Shown piece by piece: positions 1 to 8,470 of a stretch of 64,000 bases of DNA (positions within the stretch are counted from its first letter, which is position 1; the number at the start of each line of letters is the position of its first letter). Below the pieces are notes generated by a model. That model ran no database searches, was not told where the DNA came from, and saw only the letters and a program-made list of their open reading frames with translations. Position numbers and translations under genes: made by a program. The DNA comes from Methylobacterium sp. B4 (GTDB lineage Bacteria; Pseudomonadota; Alphaproteobacteria; Rhizobiales; Beijerinckiaceae). Where the stretch lies: NCBI RefSeq assembly GCF_003201865.1, contig NZ_QJJJ01000013.1, forward strand, positions 55,966 through 119,965. Direction: 5' to 3'.

Positions 1-290
1 ACCTCGTCGGTATCTTCGCGGCCCTGCGCGGCATCACCCGCGAGGAGGTGTTGAAGGATTTCGGCGGAGCGCAGTTCTCCAGCTTCAAGCCGGCACTCGT
101 CGAACTCGCCGTGGAGATGCTGGCACCGGTGAATGCCGAGATGAAGCGCCTTGTCGCCGATCCGGCCTACATCGATTCGGTGCTCGCCGACGGTGCGGAC
201 CGGGCCGCTTCCATCGCCGCGCCGACGCTGGATGCCGTCAAGGACATCGTCGGCTTCGTCCGTCGCGGGCCGGCCCTCAGGACGGTGTGA
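1..290 (+). CDS. trpS: Tryptophanyl-tRNA synthetase, C-terminal fragment
   Basis: Only the last 95 or so codons are present; the reading frame enters from the left edge (codons in phase with position 3) and stops at 288-290. The residues match the C-terminal helical part of bacterial TrpRS, including the stretch [11 protein letters not shown] and the following helix that begins [12 protein letters not shown]. The enzyme charges tRNA-Trp in the cytoplasm using ATP. The catalytic HIGH and KMSKS motifs lie outside the window, so identity rests on the C-terminal part alone. The next gene is on the opposite strand and converges on it with a 12-base gap. No clear terminator hairpin is visible between them. 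Confidence 0.85.
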   Translation, partial: LVGIFAALRGITREEVLKDFGGAQFSSFKPALVELAVEMLAPVNAEMKRLVADPAYIDSVLADGADRAASIAAPTLDAVKDIVGFVRRGPALRTV

Positions 291-302
291 GGGCCCGCGC
301 CG

Positions 303-476
303 TCACCGGCGGGGCTCGTCCTTGCGCAGGTGGCGGCCATAGGCCTGCTCCTTGTCCTCGCGCTCCTTGATCAGGTCGGCGTAGGCCTGCCGCATCTCGG
401 CCGAGACGGCGACGCTCTTGCCCTTCGAGGGCTTGCGCTTGGGCGCCTTCTTGAAGGTGTCGGGTGTTTCGGCCAT
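303..476 (-). CDS. Small basic protein of unknown function (57 aa)
   Basis: A 57-codon frame runs from an ATG at 474-476 to a TGA at 303-305. The protein is rich in Lys and Arg at the N-terminus (KKAPKRKPSKGK), followed by a probable helix with many Glu and Lys residues and a basic C-terminus (HLRKDEPRR). I do not recognise a named family. A GAGG sits about 14 bases upstream of the start, which is a weak ribosome site. It converges on trpS and is divergent from leuD. It has no membrane segment or signal peptide. It is probably a real cytoplasmic small protein because composition and codon use look coding, but there is no functional clue. Confidence 0.6.
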   Translation of the reverse strand: MAETPDTFKKAPKRKPSKGKSVAVSAEMRQAYADLIKEREDKEQAYGRHLRKDEPRR

Positions 477-649
477 CGGCGTGTCGCGATCCTCGCTGAG
501 CGATTCCCTTCGTCATAGCGCAAACCCGGTGCGGTGCGGAACATCGCGCGACGGGCTCGACTACCGGCTGGGCGATCGGGCTGCTAGAAGGCGGTCGAGC
601 GGGACCGGTCTCAGTATCGCCGGCCGGCACGACGATTTCGAGAAGAGCG

Positions 650-1255
650 ATGGACAAGTTCACGACCCTTGAGGGCGTCGCCGCGCCCATGCGGATCATC
701 AACATCGACACCGACCGCATCATCCCCAAGCAGTACCTCAAGACGATCAAGCGCACCGGGCTCGGCGAAGGCCTGTTCTCAGAGATGCGCTACAACGACG
801 ACGGATCGGAGAACCCGGACTTCGTCCTCAACCAGCCGGCCTATCGCAACGCCAAGATCCTGGTGGTGGGTGACAATTTCGGTTGCGGCTCCTCGCGCGA
901 GCACGCGCCCTGGGCGCTGGCCGATTTCGGCATCCGCTGCGTGATCTCCACGAGCTTCGCCGACATCTTCTTCAACAACTGCGCCAAGAACGGCATCCTC
1001 GCGATCGTGGTTTCGCCCGAGGATCTGGAGAAGCTGTTCGAGGATGCCGAGCGCGGCTCCAACGCCACGCTGACGATCGATCTGGCCGCGCAGACTATCA
1101 AGGGCCCGGACGGCGGCACGCTGCATTTCGACATCGACGAGGGCCGCAAGCACAACCTGCTCAACGGCCTCGACGAGATCGGCCTGACGCTGGACCAGAA
1201 GGCTCCGGCGATCGATGCCTACGAGGCCAAGCTCGCAGCGCGCGGCTGGGCCTGA
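650..1255 (+). CDS. leuD: 3-isopropylmalate dehydratase small subunit LeuD
   Basis: The 201-residue protein has the normal length of the LeuD swivel-domain subunit. With LeuC it isomerises 2-isopropylmalate to 3-isopropylmalate in leucine synthesis. The family hallmark [17 protein letters not shown] lies around residues 73-89, and the N-terminus has the usual pattern ([13 protein letters not shown]). The ATG at 650 follows GAGAAGAGCG, a modest ribosome site. The partner leuC, which carries the iron-sulfur cluster, is not adjacent, so the genes are split here. The next gene converges on it five bases downstream of the stop. Confidence 0.97.
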   Translation: MDKFTTLEGVAAPMRIINIDTDRIIPKQYLKTIKRTGLGEGLFSEMRYNDDGSENPDFVLNQPAYRNAKILVVGDNFGCGSSREHAPWALADFGIRCVISTSFADIFFNNCAKNGILAIVVSPEDLEKLFEDAERGSNATLTIDLAAQTIKGPDGGTLHFDIDEGRKHNLLNGLDEIGLTLDQKAPAIDAYEAKLAARGWA

Positions 1256-1259
1256 CCGC

Positions 1260-1889
1260 CTAGCCGAAGGGTCGTGTCATACGGCTGCGCAGGGCGAGCA
1301 CCCGCGCGGCTTCCGCGAACGCCTCCGCCCACAGATCGAGGGCGGGGCGGCGGCGCCCTCCCCCGGCTTGCGGGCGCTTCGTGCGCGGCGGCATCGGGAT
1401 GTGGAGGAAGACCGCCGGGCAGCCCTCGGCGAGAACCCGATAGTACGAGGCGTTGCAGAGGTAGCGGCCGGCATCCCGCGACGCGGCGGCATCGAGCCCG
1501 GCCCGCCTCATGGCGCGCCGCACCTGCGCTGCCGCCGGGCTCGGGCGCAGCGCGGGGCCATCCGGCTGGACGCTGAGCCGCCGGCCTACCGTCCCGTCCG
1601 CATCCGGAAACAACCGGCTGACCCGGTTGATCGCCCTGGTCTCGACGCAGACACGGCGGCGCCGGGCCGCGACCCCGATCATCAGCACGGCGCCGGGTTT
1701 GGCGGCCAGAGCCGGCGCGAGCTGCGCCTCGAGGGCCGCGTAGCGGGTATCGAGCACGAGGCAGTCCGGCGCCTCACCGAGAATCCGGCGCAGGCGGGGC
1801 AGCGCCGCGAGCCGTCGCGCGAGGCGCCCGCTCGGGTTGTCCGGCACGGTGGGGAACGGACCGAAGCCGGTGACGAGAAGTCGGCTCAC
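1260..1889 (-). CDS. Pyroglutamyl-peptidase I family (peptidase C15)
   Basis: The 209-residue protein has the fold signature of pyrrolidone-carboxylate peptidases, cysteine peptidases that remove N-terminal pyroglutamate. It starts with LLVTGFGPFP at residues 4-13. The probable catalytic triad is intact: Glu83 in VETRAIN, Cys145 in GRYLCNASYY, and His163 in FLHIPMPP. It is unusually Arg/Ala-rich, and the C-terminal 40 residues differ from the classical enzymes. The ATG overlaps the stop of meaB by four bases (ATGA), so the two are very likely translated together. Whether it still cleaves pyroglutamate is inference; the triad argues that it is an active peptidase of this fold. Confidence 0.85.
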   Translation of the reverse strand: MSRLLVTGFGPFPTVPDNPSGRLARRLAALPRLRRILGEAPDCLVLDTRYAALEAQLAPALAAKPGAVLMIGVAARRRRVCVETRAINRVSRLFPDADGTVGRRLSVQPDGPALRPSPAAAQVRRAMRRAGLDAAASRDAGRYLCNASYYRVLAEGCPAVFLHIPMPPRTKRPQAGGGRRRPALDLWAEAFAEAARVLALRSRMTRPFG

Positions 1890-2875
1890 AGGCCGATGAG
1901 CGTGGCAATCGCATCGGCCCCCGCCGCGGGCGAATGCGCGCCGCCGGCAACCGCCCGCTCCGCCTCAGCGGTCGCCTTGCGGACCTCCGCACTGCCGACG
2001 AGGCGCTGGTGCAGCCGCTCGTGGACGAGAGCCCACATCCACTTCACGTCCTGCTCGCGCCGCTTGCCCGCGATCTCGCCGGTGGCGGTGAGCCGGTTGC
2101 GGTGGTCCTCGATCCGGCTCCAGAGGGCGTCGAGTCCCTTGCCGTGCAGGCCCGAGATCGTGACGACGGGCGGCGTCCAGGTGGCGGAGGGCGGCGTCAG
2201 GATGTGGAGCGCGGCGCGATACTCGGAGGCCGCGGCGTTCGCCCGGCGCTCGCCCTCGCCGTCATCGGCCTTGTTGACCGCGATCATGTCGGCGAGTTCG
2301 AGGATGCCCTTCTTGATGCCCTGAAGCTCGTCGCCCGCCCCCGGCAGCATCAGCACGAGAAAGAAGTCGGTGAGGTCGGCCACCGCCGTTTCGGACTGGC
2401 CGACGCCCACGGTCTCGACGAGGATCACGTCGAAACCCGCCGCCTCGCACAGCAGCATGGTCTCGCGGGTCTTGGCCGCGACGCCGCCGAGCGTGCCCGA
2501 GGAGGGCGAGGGCCGAATGAAGGCGTTGCGGTCGATGGCGAGGCGGGCCATCCGCGTCTTGTCGCCCAGGATCGAGCCGCCGGTGCGGGTCGAGGAGGGA
2601 TCGACCGCGAGCACCGCAACCTTGTGGCCGGCACCCGTCAGCTGCGAGCCGAGCGCGTCGATGGTGGTGGACTTGCCCACGCCCGGCACACCGGTGATGC
2701 CGACGCGGATCGCCCGTCCGGTCTGCGGCAGCACCGCGTCGATGAGGTCGCGCACCGCTGCCCGGTGGTCGGCCCGGCGCGATTCCGCCAGCGTGATGGC
2801 GCGGGCGAGCGCCGCGCGGTCGCCGGCCAAAAGTCGCTCGCGGAGTTGATCCATGTCGGGGAGGGTCGCGCTCAT
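1886..2875 (-). CDS. meaB: MeaB, methylmalonyl-CoA mutase-associated G-protein
   Basis: MeaB is a GTPase of the SIMIBI class that assembles with methylmalonyl-CoA mutase, gates loading of adenosylcobalamin and protects the mutase from inactivation. The 329 residues equal the length of the characterised M. extorquens MeaB. Visible motifs are the P-loop GVPGVGKST at 62-70, VDPSSTRTGG at 91-100, the switch segment ETVGVGQSE at 154-162 and the guanine-specificity motif NKAD at 201-204. The C-terminal arm forms the dimer contact in known structures. It overlaps the peptidase gene downstream by four bases. The mutase genes are not nearby, so MeaB stands apart from its partner, as is common in this group, where it serves the ethylmalonyl-CoA pathway. 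Confidence 0.96.
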   Translation of the reverse strand: MSATLPDMDQLRERLLAGDRAALARAITLAESRRADHRAAVRDLIDAVLPQTGRAIRVGITGVPGVGKSTTIDALGSQLTGAGHKVAVLAVDPSSTRTGGSILGDKTRMARLAIDRNAFIRPSPSSGTLGGVAAKTRETMLLCEAAGFDVILVETVGVGQSETAVADLTDFFLVLMLPGAGDELQGIKKGILELADMIAVNKADDGEGERRANAAASEYRAALHILTPPSATWTPPVVTISGLHGKGLDALWSRIEDHRNRLTATGEIAGKRREQDVKWMWALVHERLHQRLVGSAEVRKATAEAERAVAGGAHSPAAGADAIATLIGL

Positions 2876-3020
2876 GGCCCCTTCATGCCGGGACGCTGCG
2901 CGGGCGTCGAGTGCTCAAAGCCCCATTCGTGCCCCGCCACGGCCAAGATCGTGGGCGAAGGAGGATCGCCCAGCGCCGGATCGCCACCGGGGCGGGCTTT
3001 TTCGGGGACCACCACCGGCC

Positions 3021-4055
3021 ATGCAGCCCTCCGACGCGACCCGCCGCTCCCTGCTTCGCCTGATGGGTCTTGGCGGTGTGGCCACCCTCGCCCCCGGCCT
3101 TTCGGCCTGCGTGATGGACGGGCTCGCTACCGGCACGGTCGCCGAGACGCAGTCGGCGCTCGACGTGAGCCCCGTCCTCCTCGTCGCCACCACGCGCCGG
3201 CCGGCCTCTGGGAGCCCGCCGCGAGCGCCCTATTTCGGCTCGGAGCGCGGCCGGGGCCTGAGTTTCGCCGAGGCGCGGATGTCGGCGCCGGACCGCTCGC
3301 TGATCGGCAAGGTCTCGGCGGTGGTCGGCGGCGATTGGGGCATCCGCTCCGTGGGCGAGGTGACGAGCGGGCCGGGCGCGGCGGCCGCCTTCGCGCAGTC
3401 GGCCTTCGGGCGCGACGTGCTGATCTACGTCCACGGTTATCGCGAGAGCTTCGAATCCGCCGCGATCAGCGCCGCGCGGCTCTCCGACGGCATCCGCTTC
3501 AACGGCGCCTCGGCCCTGTTCACCTGGCCCTCGGCCGCGGCGACCTTCGATTACGGCTACGACCGCGAGAGCGCGCTGTGGTCGCGCGACGCCTTCGAGG
3601 ATCTGCTCAAGACCCTGACGACGACGCCGAGCGGCGGGCGCATCCACATCGTCGCGCATTCGATGGGGACGCTCCTGACGCTGGAGACGCTTCGCATGCT
3701 GCGGGTCGAGGCCGGAGAGGCGGCCATCGCTCGCATCGGCGCGGTGGTGCTCGCCGCCCCCGACATCGACATCGACCTGTTCGCCAACGGCGTCGAGCGG
3801 CTCGGGCCGGACGCCAAGCGCATCACCGTGATCTCGGCGACCAACGACCGCGCGCTCGAACTCTCCGGCGCTATCGCCGGCGGCGTGGTCCGCGCGGGCG
3901 CCGCCGACCGGGAGCGCCTGGAGGCCCTGGGCGTGCGGGTGGCCGATGCCTCCGATTACGGCGGCGGCCTGTTCAATCACGACCTGTTCCTGTCGAACCG
4001 CGAGGTGCAGGCGGTGGTCAAGCGGGCCATCGCCCGCGGCAGCAGCGGCACCTGA
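3021..4055 (+). CDS. Alpha/beta hydrolase, DUF900 family, predicted lipoprotein
   Basis: The 344-residue protein begins with twin arginines (DATRRSLLRL), a hydrophobic stretch and a lipobox LSAC with Cys30, which suggests export and lipid attachment. The body is the DUF900 esterase/lipase-like hydrolase: VLIYVHGY near residue 135 gives the oxyanion strand, and AHSMG places the nucleophile at Ser214. Asp and His partners are likely in the segments around AAPDIDID and NHDLF. The substrate is unknown; these enzymes are only predicted esterases. The start at 3021 was chosen because it gives the signal sequence directly and follows GGGGA by 11 bases; the open frame continues upstream to 2853. It is transcribed divergently from meaB. 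Confidence 0.85.
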   Translation: MQPSDATRRSLLRLMGLGGVATLAPGLSACVMDGLATGTVAETQSALDVSPVLLVATTRRPASGSPPRAPYFGSERGRGLSFAEARMSAPDRSLIGKVSAVVGGDWGIRSVGEVTSGPGAAAAFAQSAFGRDVLIYVHGYRESFESAAISAARLSDGIRFNGASALFTWPSAAATFDYGYDRESALWSRDAFEDLLKTLTTTPSGGRIHIVAHSMGTLLTLETLRMLRVEAGEAAIARIGAVVLAAPDIDIDLFANGVERLGPDAKRITVISATNDRALELSGAIAGGVVRAGAADRERLEALGVRVADASDYGGGLFNHDLFLSNREVQAVVKRAIARGSSGT

Positions 4056-4207
4056 AACCGAACGGCGCCTTCGCGCGCGTTTCGCCCATCGACGAATCCC
4101 GCATGCGCGTCCTACAAGCGCGCCGAACCCGGCCGCCCCGGTCCGGGTTTCCCGCGCGGACCGTTCACCGGCCCGTGGAGCTTTCCCCTCTTCCGAGGAT
4201 GTTCCCG

Positions 4208-4552
4208 ATGTTCACGCTCGAGATCGACGGCACGGCGATCGCGGTCATCAACGGCGACGAGGCGACCGCCCGCGACCTGTTCACCTGCGATGGCTTCAAG
4301 GAAGACATCCGCACCATGACGATCGATGGCCGTCCGATCTGGAACGGCACCTCGGCGCTGACCGTGCGCAAGTCCACCGAGGACGAGGTCGAGGAGTTCG
4401 AGGACGCGTTGGCCGCCGATGACGGCGAGGGCGACTTCGAGCCCGACGAGCAGCACGCCGCCGAGGGCGACGGCTCGGACGACGAGGACGAGGCCGACAT
4501 CGTCTTCCTTGTGGATATCGACGACGAGGACGAGCAGACGCTCGACGCATGA
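4208..4552 (+). CDS. Highly acidic protein of unknown function
   Basis: The 114-residue protein has a small folded-looking N-terminal half (FTLEIDGTAIAVINGDEATA...) and a C-terminal half dominated by Asp and Glu, ending in IDDEDEQTLDA. I do not recognise a family. The ATG at 4208 is preferred over one at 4199 because GAGG at 4195-4198 is correctly spaced (9 bases) only for the later start. There is no signal peptide or membrane segment, so it is probably cytoplasmic. Acidic tails of this kind occur in DNA mimics, metal-binding proteins and chaperone-like factors, but nothing here picks between them. It lies about 150 bases after the DUF900 gene on the same strand. Confidence 0.75.
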   Translation: MFTLEIDGTAIAVINGDEATARDLFTCDGFKEDIRTMTIDGRPIWNGTSALTVRKSTEDEVEEFEDALAADDGEGDFEPDEQHAAEGDGSDDEDEADIVFLVDIDDEDEQTLDA

Positions 4553-4880
4553 GGAGCGGCCGTGTCGGCGGGTTCGCTGCCGGGGCCATCTCTGATCCTG
4601 CCGCGGTGCCGGTTCGCTTCGGCTCCGCGAGGACGCGTACCACGCGGCGCCGGCCGATCGCCTCTGCCTCGTCTCCGTCATGGCGAAGCGAAGCCGTCCC
4701 GCTCAGCACCATCCGGAGAACGCGCGCCGCCGGATTGCTTCGCTGACGCTCGCGACGACGGTCCGAGGTGTAAACCGGGCCAACAAGCGGTGATCGCTGG
4801 ACGGCCTCCGTCGTCATCGCAGGGCGTGGGGCGAAGCAATACGGGCGCCTCGGCCGCATGCGAGCGAGGCGCCTTCGGCG
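4553..4880. other. Intergenic region between two convergent genes
   Basis: This 328-base stretch holds no convincing gene. Short open frames occur in most phases but have no ribosome site and no protein-like pattern. Its middle contains a degenerate copy of a palindromic repeat that recurs in this window (annotated separately). Confidence 0.6.
4676..4761. repeat. Degenerate REP-like palindromic element
   Basis: The left half reads CCGTCATGGCGAAGCGAAGC and the right half ends CGGATTGCTTCGCTGACGCT followed by CGCGACGACGG. The halves are imperfect inverted repeats of the type GTCATNGCGAGGCGAAGC...ATTGCTTCGC...CGCNATGACGG. A better-preserved copy lies at 17565-17652 and a worn one at 23908-23984. 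All three sit just after the end of a coding region. Confidence 0.5.
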
Positions 4881-6761
4881 TCAGCCTTCCCGTACCACCT
4901 GCATCGTCGTTCCCGCCGACTCGGCCTCGCGGATCGGCTCGCTGCGCCCGCCGAGATGGCGCGCCAGGAAGGCCTCGGCGCGGGCGAAGAAGGCCAGCCG
5001 GTTGGCCGGTCGCACGAGGCCATGGCCCTCGTCGGGGAAGAGCAGGTAGGTCACCGGAATGCCGCCGCGCTCCATGGCGGCGACCATCTGATCCGATTCC
5101 GCCTGCTTCACCCGAGGGTCGTTGGCGCCCTGCACGATGAGGAGCGGCGCCTTGATGCGATCGGCGAAGTAGACCGGCGAGCGCTCACGGATCAGGGCCA
5201 TGCCCTCCTCGGTGTCGGGATCGCCGATGGCGCGGTGGAGCTGCGCGCGCATCGCCTCCCAGTAGGGCGGAATCGTCCGCACCAGCGTCTCGAGATTGGC
5301 CGGGCCGACGAGGTCGATGCCGCAGGCATAGGAATCGGGGTTGCGGGTCAGCGCCATCAGGGTGGCGTAGCCGCCGTAGCTGCCGCCCATGATGGCGACG
5401 CGGGCGGGGTCGGCCACGCCCTGCGCCACCGCCCAGGCCACGGCGTCGCTGAGGTCGTCGTCCATGCGCCGACCCCATTCACGGTCGCCCGCGTTGAGGA
5501 AGGTTTTCCCGAAGCCGATCGAGGAGCGGAAGTTGACGCTCAGCGCTGCGTAGCCGCGGTTGGCCAGCCACTGGTGGATGCCGTCGAAGCCGAAGCTGTC
5601 GCGCCCCCAGGGTCCGCCATGGACGAGCAGCACCAGCGGGCCCGGCCCCTGCGCGTCGAGCGGGCGGGTGAGGTAGGAGACGAGATCGAGGCCGTCGCGG
5701 GAGCGGATGATCGCCGGGCTCATCGGCGCCAGCGGCGCGCCGTCGAGTTCGGGCCGGGCGCTGCCGAGGGAGCGCAGCGTCTTCGCCCGGCGATCGTAGA
5801 GCGCAGCCTCGCCGACGCGCGTGTCGGCGCGGGCGACGACGATCCAGATCGCATCGTCCTCGGTGCGGCTGGCCGGATACCAGTCGCCGAGGTCTTGCGT
5901 CGCCAGGAAGGCGAAGTCGTCGGCGAAGCGCGGGTCGAGCACGTGCCAGGACTTGCGGGCATGCGTGACCGAGTAGGCCACGGGCTCGTGCGTCTCGGCG
6001 TCCTGCAGCACCGCGCCGATATCGGCCTCATCATGCGCGGCGAGCACGCGGGTCTCGCCCGTCGCGAGGTCGATCCGGGTCAGCGCCGCCGTGTCGCGGC
6101 CGCGGCTGTCGCGGCAGAACAGGGCGGTGCCGGCGGCGTCGAGGTTCTCCGCGCCCGAGACGCGGGCGTCTTCGGCCGGGAAGGTGAGCCAGGGCTTCCA
6201 GTTCGCGCCGTCGCGGGCGAGCAGCTCGCTCGATCCGTCGGGATGGTTGCGGAAGGCAAAGCGCACCGCGTAGCGCTCGTCGATCAGGAAGCCGGCAAAG
6301 CCCGGGTTCTCGACCACCAGGCTGCGCTCGCCGGTGGCCAGGTCGATACTGTGCAGGTCGTGGAAGCGGGGATCGCGGTCGTTGATCGCCACGAGCACGC
6401 GGTCGCGCACGATCCGGCTCAGGCCCACGATCCCGGCGGCGATGCCGGGGATCGGCGTGAGGTCGCGCCGCTCACCCGTTGCGAGGTCCACGGCGTAGAG
6501 GTGGTTGTTCTCGTCCCCGTCCGCGTCCTGCACGTAGAGCAGGTGGCGCCCGTCATAGGCGAAGGCGAAGGCGTCGATGCCCCGGCGCCGGTCCGTCGTG
6601 ACGGGCGTGGCGGCGTCGAGATCGTCGACCGGCGCAGACCAGACGTTGAGCACGCCCTCGAAGGGCGCCACCCAGCCGAGGCGGCGCCCGTCCGGGCTGA
6701 TCTGATGTCCGTACCGCGTCGGGTTGCCGAAGAGATGCTCGCGCGGAATCAGATCGACCAT
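4881..6761 (-). CDS. S9 family prolyl-oligopeptidase/acylaminoacyl-peptidase-like
   Basis: This 626-residue protein has an N-terminal beta-propeller region of repeated strand blades (up to about residue 370) followed by an alpha/beta hydrolase domain. The serine nucleophile is Ser461 in GGSYGGYATL, the acid is Asp548 in GANDPRVKQ and the base is His580 in DEGHGL, the standard order for S9C-type serine peptidases. Such enzymes trim short peptides or release blocked N-terminal residues. There is no signal peptide, so it is predicted to be cytoplasmic. The start at 6761 (MVDLIPREHLFGNP) is typical of the family. It stands as a single gene between an intergenic repeat region and the L,D-transpeptidase gene. 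Confidence 0.93.
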   Translation of the reverse strand: MVDLIPREHLFGNPTRYGHQISPDGRRLGWVAPFEGVLNVWSAPVDDLDAATPVTTDRRRGIDAFAFAYDGRHLLYVQDADGDENNHLYAVDLATGERRDLTPIPGIAAGIVGLSRIVRDRVLVAINDRDPRFHDLHSIDLATGERSLVVENPGFAGFLIDERYAVRFAFRNHPDGSSELLARDGANWKPWLTFPAEDARVSGAENLDAAGTALFCRDSRGRDTAALTRIDLATGETRVLAAHDEADIGAVLQDAETHEPVAYSVTHARKSWHVLDPRFADDFAFLATQDLGDWYPASRTEDDAIWIVVARADTRVGEAALYDRRAKTLRSLGSARPELDGAPLAPMSPAIIRSRDGLDLVSYLTRPLDAQGPGPLVLLVHGGPWGRDSFGFDGIHQWLANRGYAALSVNFRSSIGFGKTFLNAGDREWGRRMDDDLSDAVAWAVAQGVADPARVAIMGGSYGGYATLMALTRNPDSYACGIDLVGPANLETLVRTIPPYWEAMRAQLHRAIGDPDTEEGMALIRERSPVYFADRIKAPLLIVQGANDPRVKQAESDQMVAAMERGGIPVTYLLFPDEGHGLVRPANRLAFFARAEAFLARHLGGRSEPIREAESAGTTMQVVREG

Positions 6762-6832
6762 GACGTTTCCTCGAACCGGGCGCCCGCCGCCGACGGCAGC
6801 AGGCTCTTCCAGGCGAGGAAACTACCGCGCGA

Positions 6833-7750
6833 TCAGCCGAGCACCACCACCCGCGCGCCGACCTCGACCCGGTTGAACAGGTCGATGGCGTCCTGGTTGA
6901 TCATGCGGATGCAGCCCGAGGATACGCTCTTGCCGATCGAGTGCGGCTCCAGCGTGCCGTGGATGCGGAACAGCGTGTCCTTGTTGTTCTGCCAAAGATA
7001 CATCGCCCGGGCGCCGAGCGGGTTGCGCGAGCCGCCCGGCACGCCGAGACCGCTCTGGAGCTTGTCGACCTCGCGGGCGAGGTCCGGCCGGCGGGCGATC
7101 ATCTCCTTGGGCGGGTACCAATCGGGCCAGGCCTGCTTCGAATTGACGGTGGCCGTGCCCGACCACGAGAAGCCCTGCTTGCCCACGCCGACGCCGTAGC
7201 GCCGCGCCCGGCCGTTCGGCAGCACGAGGTAGAGGAAGTGCGCCCGCGGATCGATCACGATCGTACCCGGCGGCTCGGCGGTGCGGAAATCCACTTCCTG
7301 GCGCAGGAAGACCGGGTTGAACTTCTTGTAGGGGATCGCCTGGACCGGGAACGGCTCGTTGGCGATCGCCGCGTAGGCGCGGGTGTAGTCGATCGGGCCG
7401 TTGTCGGGCTCCTGGGGCGGCACCGGATAGCCGGCCTGCTGCTGGCGCGGCGTCTGGTTGGGCGCCTCCGCGGCGGGCGGCTCGCCGGTGCGCTCGGCCC
7501 GGCGGCGGGCATAGGCCTCCGCGTCGAGGTCGGTCTGCGAATCGGGCACCGGGCGGCCGTTGCTGACGCGGCCGTTATAGGGAACGTACTGCCCGCCCCG
7601 GCGGCGGTAGAGCTGGCCGTTGCCGTCCTGATAGAGGCGGTCGTCGTCGAAGCCGTCGAAGGTCTGAGCCAGGGCGCGGCCCGGCAGACTGGCGAGCCCG
7701 AGGCTCGTCGCGGCCCCGAGAAGAAGCGTACGGCGGTTCTGAAGTGACAT
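6833..7750 (-). CDS. Exported L,D-transpeptidase (YkuD domain)
   Basis: The 305-residue protein carries a signal sequence with twin arginines (LQNRRTLLLGAA) and a likely cleavage after GRALA. A Pro/Gln/Arg-rich middle section precedes the YkuD catalytic domain, which ends with the motif SSGCIRM; Cys280 is the nucleophile and His259 in IHGTLEPHSI is a probable second catalytic residue. Enzymes of this fold make 3-3 peptidoglycan cross-links or attach proteins to peptidoglycan in the periplasm. I chose the ATG at 7750 because it begins the signal peptide directly; a GTG at 7783 would add 11 residues of no signal character. It is a single gene. Confidence 0.92.
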   Translation of the reverse strand: MSLQNRRTLLLGAATSLGLASLPGRALAQTFDGFDDDRLYQDGNGQLYRRRGGQYVPYNGRVSNGRPVPDSQTDLDAEAYARRRAERTGEPPAAEAPNQTPRQQQAGYPVPPQEPDNGPIDYTRAYAAIANEPFPVQAIPYKKFNPVFLRQEVDFRTAEPPGTIVIDPRAHFLYLVLPNGRARRYGVGVGKQGFSWSGTATVNSKQAWPDWYPPKEMIARRPDLAREVDKLQSGLGVPGGSRNPLGARAMYLWQNNKDTLFRIHGTLEPHSIGKSVSSGCIRMINQDAIDLFNRVEVGARVVVLG

Positions 7751-8089
7751 GGATCGCTCGATCGAATGGGCCGGGCGGGACACGTCTTCCGCAATCGGAA
7801 AGACGATGCAGATCGTCCGGGCCGGCTGAACTGCCCCGCTTGCTCACTATCAAGGAAGCGAAGGTCCGTCAGCGCCGGACTGCACATGGGAGCCCATCAC
7901 ACCGCGACTGTGCGAACATTGTGTCCGTGAGGTTACAGGCAGACCCGTTATGCGCTTTCGAGATGGCTTTAACGATTTCGAAAAAATTGTGCGGATGCCG
8001 TGGCGAATTGTGGCGCGCGGCGATTGCTTTGGCCGGGCCACTCACTAGATCGAGCGTGGCCGTATGGCCCCGACCACGGACCCATTCCC
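7751..8089. other. Intergenic region between divergent genes
   Basis: This region separates the L,D-transpeptidase (minus) from a small secreted-protein gene (plus) and should hold both promoters. It is less GC-rich than its surroundings around 7905-8000 (for example TTTAACGATTTCG at 7970-7982), which fits promoter DNA. I could not find a pair of -35 and -10 boxes with proper spacing, and I see no RNA gene. Confidence 0.45.
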
Positions 8090-8338
8090 TTGCGCGCCTC
8101 GATCCTCCGCCTCTCGCTCGGATTGCTTTGCCTCGGCTTGACGCTGCCGAGCGAGGCCCTGGCCGCCCGCAAGGCCGCGCCGCCCCGCAAGGCCGCGCCG
8201 CCGCTGGCCCAGCCGACCCCCGTCGCGCCGCAGACCGCCTGGACGGCGGCCGAGCCGGCCAATTGCTCGCGCGTGCGACGCAAGCTCTGGCAGGCCGATC
8301 AGGGCTGGCTCGTGAAGACGGTCACCGTCTGCCACTGA
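8090..8338 (+). CDS. Small secreted protein with two C-terminal cysteines
   Basis: The frame encodes a signal peptide (ASILRLSLGLLCLG... with a cleavage site near EALA) followed by a Lys/Ala/Pro-rich linker with a short duplication (ARKAAPPRKAAPP) and a compact C-terminus containing two cysteines (ANCSRV and TVTVCH) that could form a disulfide. From a TTG start at 8090 it is 82 residues. The frame is open upstream to an ATG at 8000, but those extra 30 residues break the signal-peptide layout, so I prefer the TTG. I do not recognise a named family. It is expected in the periplasm. It precedes sbcD by 132 bases. Confidence 0.6.
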   Translation: MRASILRLSLGLLCLGLTLPSEALAARKAAPPRKAAPPLAQPTPVAPQTAWTAAEPANCSRVRRKLWQADQGWLVKTVTVCH

Positions 8339-8470
8339 GCGGCTTTCGAGCGGAAACGCGCGAAATCACAGGAGATCCGGGCCCCGCGGCCGGCGGCCAC
8401 TCGAAGCCGGCTGCGCAAATCGCTACAAGCCGGTCCTGACGGCCGCCGGTGCGGCCCGGTTCTCGCGCGA

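Noticed and set aside
4126..4150. Possible terminator after the DUF900 gene (AACCCGG...CCGGGTT)
   Set aside because: Only seven pairs with a ten-base loop and a poor T-tract; too weak to annotate.
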